DNA of 64,000 nt from Asparagopsis taxiformis (GCA_030407315.1 JALQPE010001684.1:1-64000), one strand, 5' to 3'; numbered from the stretch's first letter, positions 10,640-23,003 are shown. The notes: generated by a model from the sequence alone, not told the origin. Numbers and translations are program-made.

Positions 10640-13600
10640 CCCATACGTTCAATGCACTATCGTCAGGGTCCGGCTTTACGTACGATAGCCGAGGAGCAGA
10701 TCACGAAGATGCTCAACGAAGGGGTTATCGAACCCACGTCCAGCGAATGGGCGTCACTAATCGTGTTGGTGCCGAAGAAGGACGGATCCTTACGTTTCTG
10801 TGTCGACTACAGGCGTTTGAATGCGAAAACGATCGCTGATTCGTACCCGCTTCCTCGTATGGAAGATTGCCTCGATTCGCTTGGCGACGCCGCCATCTTC
10901 ACGACACTCGACTGTAACGCCGGTTACTGGCAAGTGCCCGTCTCCGCCGAGGACCGTGATAAGACAACGTTTACGTCTTTCATGGGAACGTATCGCTACG
11001 TGCGAATGCCATTCGGGCTACGAAATGCCCCGCTACGTTTCAGCGGACGTTGGACATAATCCTCTCCGGAGTACGTTGGCAATCGTGCCTTGTCTACTTA
11101 GACGAAGTAATCGTCTTTTCGAAAGACCTCGAGTCTCACCTGGGTCACGTTGACCAGGTGCTTTCCCTGCTACGCGCAGCGGGAGTAACGTTAAAGCTCG
11201 CGAAGTGCTCGTTCTTTCAACCACGAGTTGACTACCTGGGGCACGTGATCACCCCAGGGAAGCTGCACGTCGCAGCTCGGAACAAGGAAGCCTTTCGTAC
11301 GGCTACGTTCCCGCGAGACAAGACGCAATGTCGATCGTTTTTGGGAGCGGCCAACGTCTACCGCCGTTTCGTAAAGGCGTATGCCGAGATCGCTCGGCCA
11401 CTCAACACGATGTTGAAGAAGGACGCTTCCCCCGATTGGACGAACCCAACGGACACGCAAACGAATGCGTTCGAAACGTTGAAGACAATACTGGTGTCGC
11501 CACCGGTATTGCACCTTCCGAAGGCGGGACGTCCGTTCATGATCGATACCGACGCGTCGGCGTATCAGCTGGGAGCTACGTTGCTCCAGCAGCAGAACGA
11601 AGATAAACCCAACGAATGGGTGCCGATTGGGTACTGGTCGAAGACCCTTAACGAAACCGAACGTGGTTATTCGGCGACCGAGCGCGAGTGCTACTCCGTC
11701 GTCTGGGCGATAACGTCGCTCCGACCCTACGTAGAGGGTCAGCGGTTCACCGTACGTACGGACCACAAAGCCTTGCGTTGGCTAATGACGCTTACGGACG
11801 CGTCCGGACGACTACTACGATGGAGGCTACGCGTTGCCGAATTCGATTTCGAAGTTACGTACAGGCCTGAGCGCGTGCACCAGGTACCTGACGGTTTATC
11901 ACCTGTGATATCTACGTATGACGACGGTCGACCCGTCGACGATGACGTACCATCGTACGGGGACGCGGTCCTCGTGACGACTCGCAGTCGTCGACAACCC
12001 ACACGAAATGGGCAAGGACGAACGACGTCCGTACGTAAAAAGGCAACGAATGCCAGGGGTCACGACGACCCGTCGAACGAGACTCGTGACGAACGGACAC
12101 CAGCCACGACGGCTAGCCACGATGAACGCGAGTTCAACCGCGACGCGTCGCTCGATGACGTTCTTGACGAGGAACCGGATTTCCTCGACGAACAGCGCGC
12201 TGCTGAAGACGATTCGGCACGCGTGCCACCAGCTGACGTTCAGCTTCCCATTACGAGGGACGAGCTTATCGAAGCTCAACGCGAGGACGCGTTCTGTCAA
12301 ACGATACTGACACGACAGTCCGACACGCAGGACGCTGCATTCTTCGAAGGCCACGATGGCTTACTCCGACGCCGGAACCCTCACGACGAGGAACGTACAC
12401 AAATCGTTGTGCCGGCTTCGTTACGGCCGCGGCTGCTGGGGTTAACGCACCACCACGTCCTCGCTGGACATCCCGGACAAACGCGTATGTACTATACCCT
12501 ACGGAGGACGTACTACTGGCCCGCGATGGCCGCCGACATCCACGCAACGGTACGAAACTGCGTCGGATGTGCGAAGAACCGCGTGAAGCTTCGCAAACGG
12601 ACGAACCCGCTACGTTTATTTCCGGCTACGGAGCCGCTGCGGGACCTATGTATCGACATACTAGGTCCGCTGACGAAGACCACGCGTGGCAACCGATTTA
12701 TTCTCGTGATAACGGACCGCTTCACGAAGCTGACTAGAGTCGTACCTCTACGAAATATCGATTCCGCCAACGTGGCGAGCGCGTTCGTCAACGCGTGGGT
12801 CTTCTCGTATGGACCCCCACGGACGCTCATAAGCGATAACGGAAAGCAGTTCGCTGCTAAGTTTTTCCAGCGCGTCTGCAACGAAATCGGCGTGACGAAC
12901 GTCTTTACGTCGACGTACCACCCCCAAACGAACGGGCAGGTGGAGCGCTACAACAGGACGATCCTGGCGATGCTGCGCAATTACGTGAACGAAAACCAGA
13001 ACGACTGGGATCGATACGCATCGGCGTTAACGTTTGCGTACAACACGCATGTGCATTCGAGCACGGGCACGACGCCCTTCGATTTGATCCTCACGAATCC
13101 ACCGCCACCGTTGGCGCTACACACGTCGGTAACGAACCGCGAACTACCCGACGGGGGAGGGCGAGCCACTTACGTTCGTGAGCTCGCCACAGCGATGGAT
13201 AACGCGTATCGAACGCTGAAGGCCGCGCAGGCACGTTATAAACGAAATTTCGACAAACGAGTCCGTGTCTCGAATCGAAACATCCGCGCGGGAGAATACG
13301 TATTCATCGACCCGACGGACGGGACCACGAAGGGCACGAAGCTCGGCAACCACGCGTTGGGACCGTTCCGCGTACTACGTAACGACGTACGTACGTTCGT
13401 CATCCAACGAGGAGACGTAGTTGAACGTTTCAACTCGGACCGCGTTGCGTACGCGCCAACGCCGGCGAACGCGCCCCCGCCGGAGCCATACGATGCCACC
13501 GAGGCAGACCTCGACAAGAACCGCGACGGTCCGGCGTATGTAGTAGACGACCTACTCAACCACCGCGTGAACGAGGACGGAACGTTAGACTTCCTCGTGA

Positions 13601-13701
13601 AGTGGGTCGGGTATCGTACCCCTACGCGGGAGCCCCGCCGGAACGTATCTGAAGAGAGCGTCTCTCGATACTTCGCACGCGTGCGACGAGCAACAACGTG
13701 A
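10640..13701 (+). pseudogene. Gypsy-1 Pol remnant (RT-RNase H-integrase-chromodomain)
   Basis: Reading starts in the RT finger region (GVIEPTSSEWAS) and continues with LRFCVDYRRLN and TTLDCNAGYWQV. A one-base frameshift near 11030 joins a 135-codon piece to an 883-codon ORF. The RT active site reads YLDE rather than YLDD, losing one catalytic aspartate. RNase H (DTDASAYQLGA), the integrase HHCC zinc region (HHHVLAGHPGQ then CVGCAKN), the DDE core (CIDILGPL, SDNGKQFAAKF, NGQVERYNR) and a C-terminal chromodomain (FLVKWVGYRTPT) follow. Truncation, frameshift and YLDE all point to a dead copy. Confidence 0.9.
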
Positions 13702-16199
13702 AAGGCCACGACGGCCCCCGAAAACACACACGAGCGTCGGGTTAAGCGCACGCGTGCGCGACGTTGCATGATGCAACAAACGAAGGCGACGAGCCGCACG
13801 AACGAGAAGCGAAGGCACAACGAGTGGCCGGGACGTCCACCCTTGCGTTGGGGGGCGCGATGCGTGCTAGAGCCGTCGCTCTTTTCGTTTTCGACACCAT
13901 ACGTTGGTGGAGGCACGAGCGCCAACGAAAGATTGGACGACGAGTCCACGCGCGGACGATTCACACGATGTGAAGAGCCACGACTGGCTCGACAGTGTTG
14001 ACCGTCCCACGGGCAAAGGTGACGACACCACGGGCCACGGACGGACAACACGTCAGATTTTTCGCGCGAAAAATTATACTTGGGCCAGCGGGCCATGGAC
14101 GCACGGTACGAAAAATCGGGCCGATTACAGTACGCTAATCCGGCCAAATCTCGGGACACGCGTGCCCCGAAAATTTCGTAATTTTGGCATGTCACGTGAG
14201 CCATCGTACGTCCCCGTGGACAGCCGCTGACAATGAGTCGCATCGACCAACGAGGTCAACGCCAACAGCTCGCGAGCTAACGGCAACGTGACGCCGGAAG
14301 GCGGAGAAACGACGTAGAACGGACGCGTCCCCAACGAAGATGGCAACGGCCTCATTGCGAAACTCCACGCACGAAGCGGAACGAAGCTATACGTTAGCCG
14401 ACGAACAAGACCAACGGGTCTCAGCGCACGAAGCGCGCGAGTAAAGCGTGCGAACGACGAGCCAACGAGGCCGCGACGATGGACGGCGAACCGTATCGCC
14501 ATTGTGAGGCACGACGCCGAACACGGTAGCCACGTACGGCAACCACGGAACGACACAACGGTGTCCTGCCACACGGGCATAACGAACGACGCGCGAAAGC
14601 GAAAAGCCCGCCGGCTAGTCGAAACGCACGAACAAACCCGAAAGGCGGGTAGACCACGTACGGTCTCGAAGGCTAAGACGCGCACGTCCACGTCGCAAAA
14701 CGAGAAGCTAACGAGCTTAGACCCCGTTCGAATTCGAAGGCGCGCGCGCCACCGGCCACGTCGGCCAGGATACGAGCGCGTACGCAGACGTCGCTAACGA
14801 TAACGACGCACGCCAACGGGCCGAACGCACGAAACGAAATACGAATACGCAACGGCGTACAAGCTGGTAGCCAACGTAAACGGCACAGCTGAAGGCAACG
14901 AGCAGACGAAAAGTTGGCTCACGTAGCAGCCTCAACCGCCCGCGGGCATGCGAAACGACACCGTCAATCGCGTCCCCGTCGGGTTCGCAAGGCGAATAAA
15001 CGAAATTACGTAACGGCGTAGAGGGCGAGCATTACGTATGCCCAGGTGCACGTCGCACCACATAACGGATGAGCTAACGAAACGCTCCTCGGACGCCGCG
15101 GCGAACGACGCCACCACGCGAAGCGGACTAGCGCAACGATTGCGCCACCGGCTAACGTGAAGCCGCGGGAACGTGAAGCGCGACGGCGCTAACGGTGTTA
15201 ACGGCTATACGAAAAGCCAAGCCCGCCGGCAAAGTCGTTGTCAACGGAACTGCGACGCACCACGACGCACTGCCGCGTACACGCAACGGCGTGAAAAGTC
15301 AAGCCAACTCACGCGCGAGTCGGCCTGACGTTTGGCGAATTTTCCGTCCAGCTCATCGGAGCAAATTAAAATTGGCACCGACGTGCTATATGCCAAAGAG
15401 CTCGAATGCTCAACGGAATTCGACACCCGACGGGGTTATCCGCACGAGGAACGACGGCGGAAACGAATTCCGAGGTAGTTACAAAATGATAACGCCAGTG
15501 GCCAACGTGAAGCCGCGGGAACGTGAAGCGCGACGGCGCCAATTACGTCAACGGCTATACGAAATGCCAAGCCCGCCGGCAACCACGTCGTCAACGGAAC
15601 CGCAACGTACTGCGACGAATTGCTGCGTACACGCCACGGCGTAGAACGTCAAATCGACTCACGCGCGAGTCGGTCTGACGCTCGATGAATTTTTCGCCCA
15701 ACTCATCGGAGCAAATTAAAATTGGCACCGACGTGCTACGTGCCAAAGAGCTCGAACGCTCAACGAAATTAGACACCCGACGGGGTTATCCGAACGAGAA
15801 ACGACGGCAGAAACGATTTCCGAGTTAGTTACTAAATGATACGCACGCCAACGGGCTCTACGATCGATGTTAACGTACCACTCGCAGTGAAAAGCCGCCG
15901 CTACGCGCCGCCGCTTTGCCGAATAGTTGCGTGTGTTACGAACCTGCTAACGGGCACGCGCCGCCGCGAACTCGAAGCACGGGCTGCGTAAGCCATACGA
16001 CACCCGACGGGGTAGACGCCACAACAAAAAAATTGTGGGGAGGGGCTTAACGCTAACCCCTCCCCCGCTGCAGACGACCTGCCAAACGCGAATTACGAAG
16101 CTCAACGGAGCCATGCGATTACGCAAAGAAACAAGACGAAGTTTACGAAATAGCACGATGCTAGAGCCGACGTGGCCTACGAACTAACCTAGGAACGAC
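13702..16199. other. Gypsy-1 non-coding spacer between pol and antisense ORF
   Basis: About 2.5 kb rich in ACG/CGA trinucleotides, with no supported gene. The many short ORFs on both strands look like by-products of high GC and rarity of TAA/TAG. It contains the duplication at 15151-15850. Confidence 0.6.
15151..15850. repeat. 350-bp tandem direct duplication
   Basis: Copy 1 (15151-15500) and copy 2 (15501-15850) both start with AACGTGAAGCCGCGGGAACG and share GAGCAAATTAAAATTGGCAC and CACCCGACGGGGTTATCCG. They differ by substitutions and a few small indels, so the duplication is not recent. Confidence 0.85.
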
Positions 16200-18428
16200 C
16201 TAGTAGCGACGAGAACGCTTGCCCGCAGGGTCATACGGACCAGGGCCTTCGCCGCGGCTATCGTGGCTGCGGCTGCGACTGGGCTGAACGAAGCCCGGCG
16301 CGTACGGATAGACGGTCTGCGTGACCACGGGGGCTCGCTCGCGACGCGACGCGGGATCCCTAGCGTAAGGATCCGCAGTCCCGTGACTGCGCGTATCCGA
16401 AGGGCGCGCCGAAGCGGGGTCGCGTGGCAGGTACGCCGCTGCGTGACCATACCCGACGGGGTCGCCGAAGCCGCCGCCACTCGCGTAACCGTAAGGTTCG
16501 TTACGAACGCCAACGGGCGGCGCGTAACTACGAGTCGCCGCGGCGAGACGCTCGGAAATCGCGCGTTCCGTTGCCAAGCGGGCAGTCAGGTCCAACGTCT
16601 GGGCCCTGAACTCTTCGGCTGCGCGAGCCACGGACGAGATGAGGGAACGAATAACCCATCCGTCCGCACGAGGCGGAGCGGCCATCGACGTACCGAGAAG
16701 CCGACGGGCATCCTCATCGGAGACGCGGTCGTCCAGGCTAACGAAGCGTGGCGCGCGCTCGGCCGGCGTGGCCACATCCGGACGACCGACGTTGGCAACG
16801 TTGCCCCCTCCCGTAGCCTCGCGTGGCACGATCTCCCGAGGATCCGGCGCCCGCGGCGCTTGGTTTGGATGGCCACGACGGCCAGAACGCGTCCCTCGGG
16901 GGCGCTCGTTGCCCCCGAGGCCGCCGAAATAACCGGCACGATTGCCACGACGGCGTTCGGAACGGGAAGCGACCCGCGGCACGTAAGCCCCATCGCTGCG
17001 CACGGAGACGAACCCCTGGTTATCGCCGCTTGCGTAATCGGGACGTATAACCCGATATTCCGGCCCCAACGCAAGGGCGCCGCGAACCTCAGCCAACGCG
17101 CTGGTAACGGAGACGAACGTGTCGGAACCGTCCACCGGGATTGCACGAAGCATCTCGTAGTCGGCCAGGAAGTCCAACGTGGACTCCGGCAGTAGGCACG
17201 CGCGCCCGAACACACGACGTTCCACGAACAGCGAGCATGCGAGCATCGCTGCGTGTTCGATATCCACGGCCATGAGGAAACGTTCCTTCACGGGGGCAGG
17301 CGCGTCCTTCACGGCATCGGTAAAATAATGTACCACGCGTGGTAACAACGTGGACGACCCACGGGGGTACGGAAACTCCTCTACTACTTCCGGCAACGGC
17401 GGGAAGTAGAGCTCGCTCGGGACGACCCACGGAGCTGACGCGTGTGACACGCGGTAGTCGTCCGCGTTCACGTGGCGGAGCGCGAAGTGGTCGTCGTACG
17501 ACACGACACTTTTGGAGATGACGCTCAACGAAAGAGCAGTCTTCCATTCGGCACGTTGCCGTTCGGAAAGTGTCCGCGGACATACGAATACGGACGCCAC
17601 CGAGATGAACGGCGGTTCCTCGGGCGTCCCCTTCCACAGGAAGGCGTCCATACGATCGACGTAGATCGCGTCGTTGACGTCACGCAACCACGAGCGGTCG
17701 CAACGTATCGACGCCGGGATCTGGTAACGTTCCGATCCCGGTGGCCCGTTGGCGAAACGACACCCGGCTGCCCGCCCCCACGTATCCTCGGCGGAACGCA
17801 TATAGTCGACGACCGCGCGGGCGTCCAGACGATCTCTGGCCAACGTGGCGAGATCGTCATCCGTGATACCCACGCGAGGCAACGCAGCCCACGCGTGGGT
17901 CAGGACGCCTACGTTTAGCGCCGCACCGCCACGTGAGGCGGTGCCGACTGTCCCAACGGGGTCACCACCCTCCGGCGAGGGATCCTGGCGAGGGGAACGC
18001 GGCGAGCCATCACGACGAGGCACGCCCGTGCGGGCCGCCGCCACAGCACGACGCGAACGAGCGGCCGCTGCCATCGCGGCTGCACCCGTCGACGGGGCCG
18101 CGGCAGCCGGAATGACGGGTGACGAATTCCCCGAGTCGGACGCCGTTGCATCATCATCCCGTGGGGCATCGGCCCTAGCAGCCTCGGCAGGCGTCACGGA
18201 AGCCACCAGGCGAGACGGAGCCATCGGGCGAGACGAAGAGGCGACGGCCTGCGAAGCAACGGCTTGGCCCGCCCTAACGGATGGGGCGGGCGCGACGGAC
18301 GCTTCCGTCGCTGGCGGCGCACCGGCCCCGACGAGGGAGGGAGCGCCCTGCGAAGGGTTCCTCGCTCCACCTCCAGCAGAGCCGGCGGGCCGCGGAGTGT
18401 GGGTATCGGTGCTACGCGTAGTGACCAT
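16200..18428 (-). CDS. Gypsy-1 antisense ORF
   Basis: An uninterrupted minus-strand ORF of about 742 codons from the first ATG (18428, MVTTRSTDTHTPRPAG), downstream of and antisense to pol. The first 180 residues are Ala/Pro/Ser/Arg-rich and probably disordered. A central folded region carries CDRSWLRDVNDAIYVDRM and VKERFLMAVDIEHAAMLACS. The last 250 residues are Gly/Arg/Tyr-rich with a short helical stretch. The central region resembles the antisense ORF of gypsy-2 (CDRTFLLHPGDALYVERM; VKSRFLDYVLLERELLIGLE). Function unknown. That it stays open while pol is broken suggests later decay or independent constraint. The frame is open upstream of the ATG. Confidence 0.6.
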   Translation of the reverse strand: MVTTRSTDTHTPRPAGSAGGGARNPSQGAPSLVGAGAPPATEASVAPAPSVRAGQAVASQAVASSSRPMAPSRLVASVTPAEAARADAPRDDDATASDSGNSSPVIPAAAAPSTGAAAMAAAARSRRAVAAARTGVPRRDGSPRSPRQDPSPEGGDPVGTVGTASRGGAALNVGVLTHAWAALPRVGITDDDLATLARDRLDARAVVDYMRSAEDTWGRAAGCRFANGPPGSERYQIPASIRCDRSWLRDVNDAIYVDRMDAFLWKGTPEEPPFISVASVFVCPRTLSERQRAEWKTALSLSVISKSVVSYDDHFALRHVNADDYRVSHASAPWVVPSELYFPPLPEVVEEFPYPRGSSTLLPRVVHYFTDAVKDAPAPVKERFLMAVDIEHAAMLACSLFVERRVFGRACLLPESTLDFLADYEMLRAIPVDGSDTFVSVTSALAEVRGALALGPEYRVIRPDYASGDNQGFVSVRSDGAYVPRVASRSERRRGNRAGYFGGLGGNERPRGTRSGRRGHPNQAPRAPDPREIVPREATGGGNVANVGRPDVATPAERAPRFVSLDDRVSDEDARRLLGTSMAAPPRADGWVIRSLISSVARAAEEFRAQTLDLTARLATERAISERLAAATRSYAPPVGVRNEPYGYASGGGFGDPVGYGHAAAYLPRDPASARPSDTRSHGTADPYARDPASRRERAPVVTQTVYPYAPGFVQPSRSRSHDSRGEGPGPYDPAGKRSRRY

Positions 18429-18634
18429 CGTGGTCAGTTCGTACGCAACGAAGACGAACAGTGCAACGAGCACGAGAACGAGGGCCACGCGGGCTAGACG
18501 AAACAAGAGAACGAAAGGAACGGAGGTAGTAGTACCCAGCGGGGGAAAAGGGTAAGGGAGAACGAAAGGCAACGGCCTGGATGACGATGGTGAGAGGAAG
18601 GGTGAGCGACGATCGCTATCACGTTAAGCCGCGG

Positions 18635-18645
18635 CTTAAATAACC
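18635..18645 (-). promoter_or_regulatory. Possible TATA-like element for the gypsy-1 antisense ORF
   Basis: On the minus strand the sequence reads GGTTATTTAAG, about 210 bases upstream of the antisense ORF start. It is weaker than the TATA box of the gypsy-2 counterpart. Confidence 0.3.
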
Positions 18646-19300
18646 TTCGGACGACCGTTTTCGTAATGCCCGCTGGCAGATTCACGAAAGGGCCGCGGCC
18701 TGCGCTCGTATCGCGCTGAATTGAAGCACACCCGCGTGGTGGAATTGGACACTGCATTCGTTGCAGGGAAACCCCTAAGCGAGGCATTGACGTACGATGC
18801 CAACGGGCGGGCCGCGATGATTACGAAAGAGCCGGAGCGCACGCGCGCGCTCCGGCGCCGTGGCGATTCGATCAGCCAACCGGGCCGCGTACGTTTAAAC
18901 GAGATTTTTCGGGACAACTGCCACGTCCGCAGTTGTACCCGAAAAGGCGCCACGGCCCCGTGTCTCAGGCGCGTCCTGACGGGCCTCGCGTGGCCGGGAC
19001 GTCCACGTGTGGGGGTGGGGCTGTGTAGTATACGTGGCAATTCCGAAATTGCAAATATTTACGTTTTTCCGCGGAATTCGAATTTCGACGACACGACCGG
19101 CGACAGCAATGCACGAACATTGCTGGCGCATGCGCGCGCGCAACCGGCACACGTGTGCAACGAACGTACTGGCAACGGCCAACGGACCAACGGGTCCCTA
19201 CGTGTGACCCACAAGGTTCTTTCCCATTCGGGGACGTTACGAGCAGTGTTTACACTGTAAAACGATGCCATCGTGGCCATATAGGTATTGGCATCGTGCC

Positions 19301-19314
19301 GGGAGGGAAAGGGG
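19301..19314 (+). other. Candidate polypurine tract of gypsy-1
   Basis: GGGAGGGAAAGGGG lies on the pol strand, downstream of the antisense ORF. This is the place expected for second-strand priming, just before the 3' LTR. Confidence 0.5.
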
Positions 19315-19690
19315 ACAATACATCGAACGAGCAACGGCTCTAGTCTACGACTGACTTCTACGTTTTACGTTTACGTTTTGCCTAGCGAGGCTTCGTCTCC
19401 GTCGAGCTGCGTACTCCCTACCCATCGCCGCACGTAAGGCTGATTGCGTGTAGTGCCCCCGGGCTTGGTTGAGAGCGCCTCCGGTGACGTGCCACCTCGT
19501 TTGCTAACTTAATCCTCGCGTGGATTGTTACGTCGTGACGCTCGTGTCTACTCGCTAACCACTCTACCTTCTACCGTTCTAAAAATACAGTCAAACACCA
19601 GCGGGTGGACTGCTCGTTTCGTTTCGTAAGGACAGCGTGTCCACTGGCTCGTACCAGCTACTACGTCTAACGAACTATCGTTCCACACTG
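19315..19690 (+). repeat. Probable 3' LTR of gypsy-1
   Basis: Placed by the purine tract before it and the composition change after it. There is no second LTR to fix the ends, so boundaries are approximate. Confidence 0.35.
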
Positions 19691-20213
19691 GCTAAGCTTC
19701 CTTAGTTTCCAAAAGCGTTGATCGTTTTGGCCGCGGCTTCTTCAATTCGCTCACTCGCAAAGTTGGATAGCATAGCATTTGTAAACGAGAAGAGTATCAT
19801 TCTAGTGTTTTAATCTTTTGGTTTGTGAGAGTTTGCTCTATTCACGTATATTCTATGGAGCATTTGCGTCTCAGATCTTGAGATGTACAGCATCTGCAGC
19901 CACTGCTATGTTTTTCCAGTACTGCTTTAGCAGTCTTTGTTACCAGAAAATCATGTTCGCCCCCTGATGGGCACTGGTTTCTTCGGTGGCCATTCCTCCC
20001 TGGATTCTCATTCTTACGTACCGTTAGTATGGGCGCAACTGGCAACCTCTTCAGCATCAAAAAACTCTTCCTCTGGCTCATCTTCCGGAAGATGAACCAG
20101 AAAAGGCCCTTTCTTCCCGTTCATCTATAGTTCCTGCAATAAGCTCTCGAATTTCTTTCATCTCAGTAACATTCAAAGCGAGAACAAGCTTTGAAACCAA
20201 CGAATCTCTGATA

Positions 20214-21005
20214 TTGTTGGCAAGCTCAGTTTCCTCACACTCATACGGCAATCTCACCCACCTTCCCTTCCTGCGCTTTCAGCTGCACCCTCCGCACTCA
20301 GCTCCCACATCCGCATCCACACCTGCACCCGCGCTCACATCTGCACCCGCTTCCGACTCCTCCAAGCAACTAGGCTCCGTTGCCGACAGAGGGAAGTGGC
20401 TCGAGTACGGCGTTGGCAAGGAAAACGCTTATGCTGCTACAGCTGTAGCTCTGCTCGCCGAGTCCGACCCGGCCGCTTTGACCACCGCTGTATAAAATTC
20501 TCATCCAGTAAAGCATTCCACCTCTCTCAAGACAGAAGCTACCCATACCGATTTCAAGCAAAACGCAACTCGTCCCGCCCGCGAACTCTCCCCAAATCAC
20601 TATGTGCCAAATGCTCTTTCCCTTTGGGTCTTTGGAGCTTCTGATACCCTTCATACTGCGACCGACCTTGTCGCTGAGACATTCGTCACAGCAGAAGAAG
20701 GCGTCTGGACCCCACAGGCTCCAATTGCTCAAACCAATGCACTCCTTGCCGCGCTCAAACGCACCTTCACAGTCGTCCTAGAGGCCGAAGGAGCTCTGCG
20801 CGTTTCCGATCATATTCTCCACGCTGAGCGCGGCCTCTCTGATCTCTTCCGCCTGTCTCTCGTTACTGGCAAACAAACTCATATTCTCATTTGTGTCGCC
20901 GTTTCCCAAATTAATGTCCGTCGTCTAGATGACGAAGACACCGCAATCGTTCAAGATAGCGCCGATGACGTACGGCTTCCAGTTTTTACCTCCCCTAGGT
21001 CTTAA
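20214..21005 (+). pseudogene. Unrecognised broken coding region
   Basis: Two pieces on the plus strand: 20214-20495 (no ATG; Ala/Pro/Ser-rich, then KWLEYGVGKENAYAAT) and 20604-21005 (LSLWVFGASDTLHTAT, then LLAALKRTFTVVLEAEGALR). The second reads as one compact helical fold with mixed residues, so it may be real. Stops separate the pieces. No family recognised; it could be an eroded gag or a host gene remnant. Confidence 0.3.
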
Positions 21006-21430
21006 AGGGACTCTTGCCAAGAGATTGTTGCGAATAACTGAATCACAGTAACTGAAGTACTCAATCTCGAGAATATCCTGTGAAAATGTCGATGAAGGAG
21101 TCCTCTAGGAGCCTTGAAATATGGCTCATCGTGTTCCTCGTTGAAAAACGGTTGAAGCACTCACTGTAATAGGTCGTGAGGGGCTCAGTTACGTGAGAAA
21201 ACTTTGACCCTCGATTTCTCCTAGAAGGAGTGCTCTAGGCGCTCCGAAACATATCTCATCATGTTCAGCGTGCCCGAATTAGTCGGGTAGCAACTTCTCC
21301 GAAGCTTCTACGACCTTTCTTCATGGAGATAATAGCGTCTGAAGTTTCCATTTGTTTGTCATACTTTCAATTAGTAATTAGAAAAGCCAGGATGGGTTGC
21401 CATCATGGCACAGGGAAAATGTTATGATTA

Positions 21431-22015
21431 GTGTACACGTGTGAACGATATGATAGAGAAGCCCACGTGTACCAGATTGGCAGCGGGTGCTTGCTAGGAC
21501 AGACTGTCAGTGACAGTCTGTCTGGAGCAGCTATTTACAGGCTGTCCTTAGCACCGCCGGCGCACCTCGGCGAGAATACAAATAATGTAGTGAGCTCGCT
21601 CGCAGATTCAATAAACGCTCGGCAAGCGACCAATTTGTTTCAACAGAGATCGCCTGCTGGGGATACTCTCACCGCCACTGTTATCAAAAGGTGGCGTCAA
21701 GCGGGTCTTCTGCCCTTTGGAGAACTCAAGGAATCTGCTTTCGTTTTCTTACGCCTTGAAGACGGAACCATAGCACCCTTCCCATGGGTATGTATCCTCA
21801 CCACTGAAAGCAATGATTTCTCAACTGCAATCAATAAATCGCAAAAGCAAACATCAGCTCAAGTTTCGGCATCTAGCAGTGTCAAAGCCATCAGTTCCAA
21901 CTCGAAGAAGCCTTCTAAATCCGGCACAGGACTTTGGCGCTCACGTACGCGCCCCAGATTTCCAAGTGCTTCTGTCGAAGAAACACAGACAAACGTTTCT
22001 CCTGTTCCCAAATAG
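21431..22015 (+). CDS. Unrecognised ORF
   Basis: A 194-codon open frame with no early ATG. It has a plausible folded middle (TATVIKRWRQAGLLPFGE) and a Ser/Lys-rich tail. Near its start a 25-bp hairpin with 12-base arms (GACAGACTGTCA...TGACAGTCTGTC) lies at about 21498-21522. No recognised domain; possibly part of a degraded gene continuing to 22656. Confidence 0.25.
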   Translation: MYTCERYDREAHVYQIGSGCLLGQTVSDSLSGAAIYRLSLAPPAHLGENTNNVVSSLADSINARQATNLFQQRSPAGDTLTATVIKRWRQAGLLPFGELKESAFVFLRLEDGTIAPFPWVCILTTESNDFSTAINKSQKQTSAQVSASSSVKAISSNSKKPSKSGTGLWRSRTRPRFPSASVEETQTNVSPVPK

Positions 22016-22182
22016 ACGCTCAGACAGCAGCAGTACCCTTCAATGACGGAGCAGAGTGCATTGTCTAAGTCTCTAACGGTCTATTCTTTCAATGCTGCAA
22101 CTGTGGCTGAAGCGAAAAAGGTGTTACTGACCCTGTACTGACTCCGTACCATCCTCTGGTTGACCCAGTTCCGCTACCAAAA

Positions 22183-22656
22183 TTGGAGACTACAAACGCG
22201 AAGCAACCTGCTTCATCCACAAGAGCTTCAACCAATACATCAAATCAAGAGGAGGCAAAGAACGGCTCAAGTGCTCGAGTAAGAAATCCAAGCGCAAGAG
22301 ATCAATCAGGAGGCGACAAGCAACACGAGCTACCTCCACAGATACCCTCAAAGTCCCACAACAACATGCTGAAGACTGAACCGGTTCCTAAACCACTACA
22401 AAGTGCAACTGGCTTTGATGCTTTCAACTTGGAAGGTGACGGTAACAACCCTACTGAGACATGTACAGGTTTCGACGCCAGACCGTTAATGGATATAAAT
22501 GACTTCTCTGCGTTTGATGATGTAACTCAGTTTTTTGGTGGAAATATGGATGAACGCCTCATGGGAGTAGAAAATCCAATTACTTCTAGTGAAGAAGGCT
22601 GCAAGATCAACTCGAGCTGCACTTTCAGAAACTCGTGGACGCGACCAGGACTCTGA
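22183..22656 (+). CDS. Low-complexity acidic ORF
   Basis: A 157-codon frame starting at TTG, rich in Ser, Asn, Asp and Glu, predicted disordered from composition (FDAFNLEGDGNN, MDINDFSAFDDV). It may be the disordered tail of the gene fragment just upstream. No function assigned. Confidence 0.2.
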   Translation: METTNAKQPASSTRASTNTSNQEEAKNGSSARVRNPSARDQSGGDKQHELPPQIPSKSHNNMLKTEPVPKPLQSATGFDAFNLEGDGNNPTETCTGFDARPLMDINDFSAFDDVTQFFGGNMDERLMGVENPITSSEEGCKINSSCTFRNSWTRPGL

Positions 22657-23003
22657 TGCTGTGCAGTCTGAGTGTGATGTTAATAAGCTGTCGCGTGTCG
22701 TCAAAATGGAAGTATATTTTGATGTTGAGAGAGCTGAGAGAGATTCAGACACAAAAGATATCTTTTAATATCATATGATATTGTACGAGGAGGGACTTCT
22801 GACAGCAGTCCAGATGGAAATAATTTGGTTAATTTGACGTTGTCAGCGCTACGAAAGCCTTTTCCCTCTGCAAGACCGAGCAGAGCATCTGTGAGCGCCC
22901 AGTTGAACGAGTTCTTCTAAGAGGATCTTACGAAACAGAGGTCTGTAAATCTCAACGTAGCTGGTCGAATTGGGAAAGCCGATGGCAGAACTAAATAAAT
23001 TAG

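Larger units (their letters stand above)
10634..19690 (+). mobile_element. Gypsy-1: 5'-truncated chromodomain Ty3/gypsy retrotransposon
   Basis: Pol begins inside the reverse transcriptase at the element B junction; gag, protease and 5' LTR are absent from this side. Order: pol remainder (10640-13701), GC-rich spacer with a 350-bp duplication, a large antisense ORF (18428 to 16200), a candidate polypurine tract (19301-19314) and presumably one 3' LTR ending near 19690, where composition turns AT-rich. No second LTR is visible, so the 3' end is approximate. Confidence 0.75.

Noticed and set aside
13702..16199. Many medium ORFs on both strands downstream of gypsy-1 pol
   Set aside because: High GC and scarce stop codons explain them; no coherent domain and heavy overlap in several frames.
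18429..18572. N-terminal hydrophobic segment upstream of the gypsy-1 antisense ORF, suggesting a membrane or envelope-like protein
   Set aside because: It is in frame only if a non-ATG start is used; the first ATG is at 18428, and the gypsy-2 counterpart has no such segment.
20370..20732. 120-codon minus-strand ORF
   Set aside because: It overlaps plus-strand pieces with better protein-like composition and starts in a low-complexity stretch.
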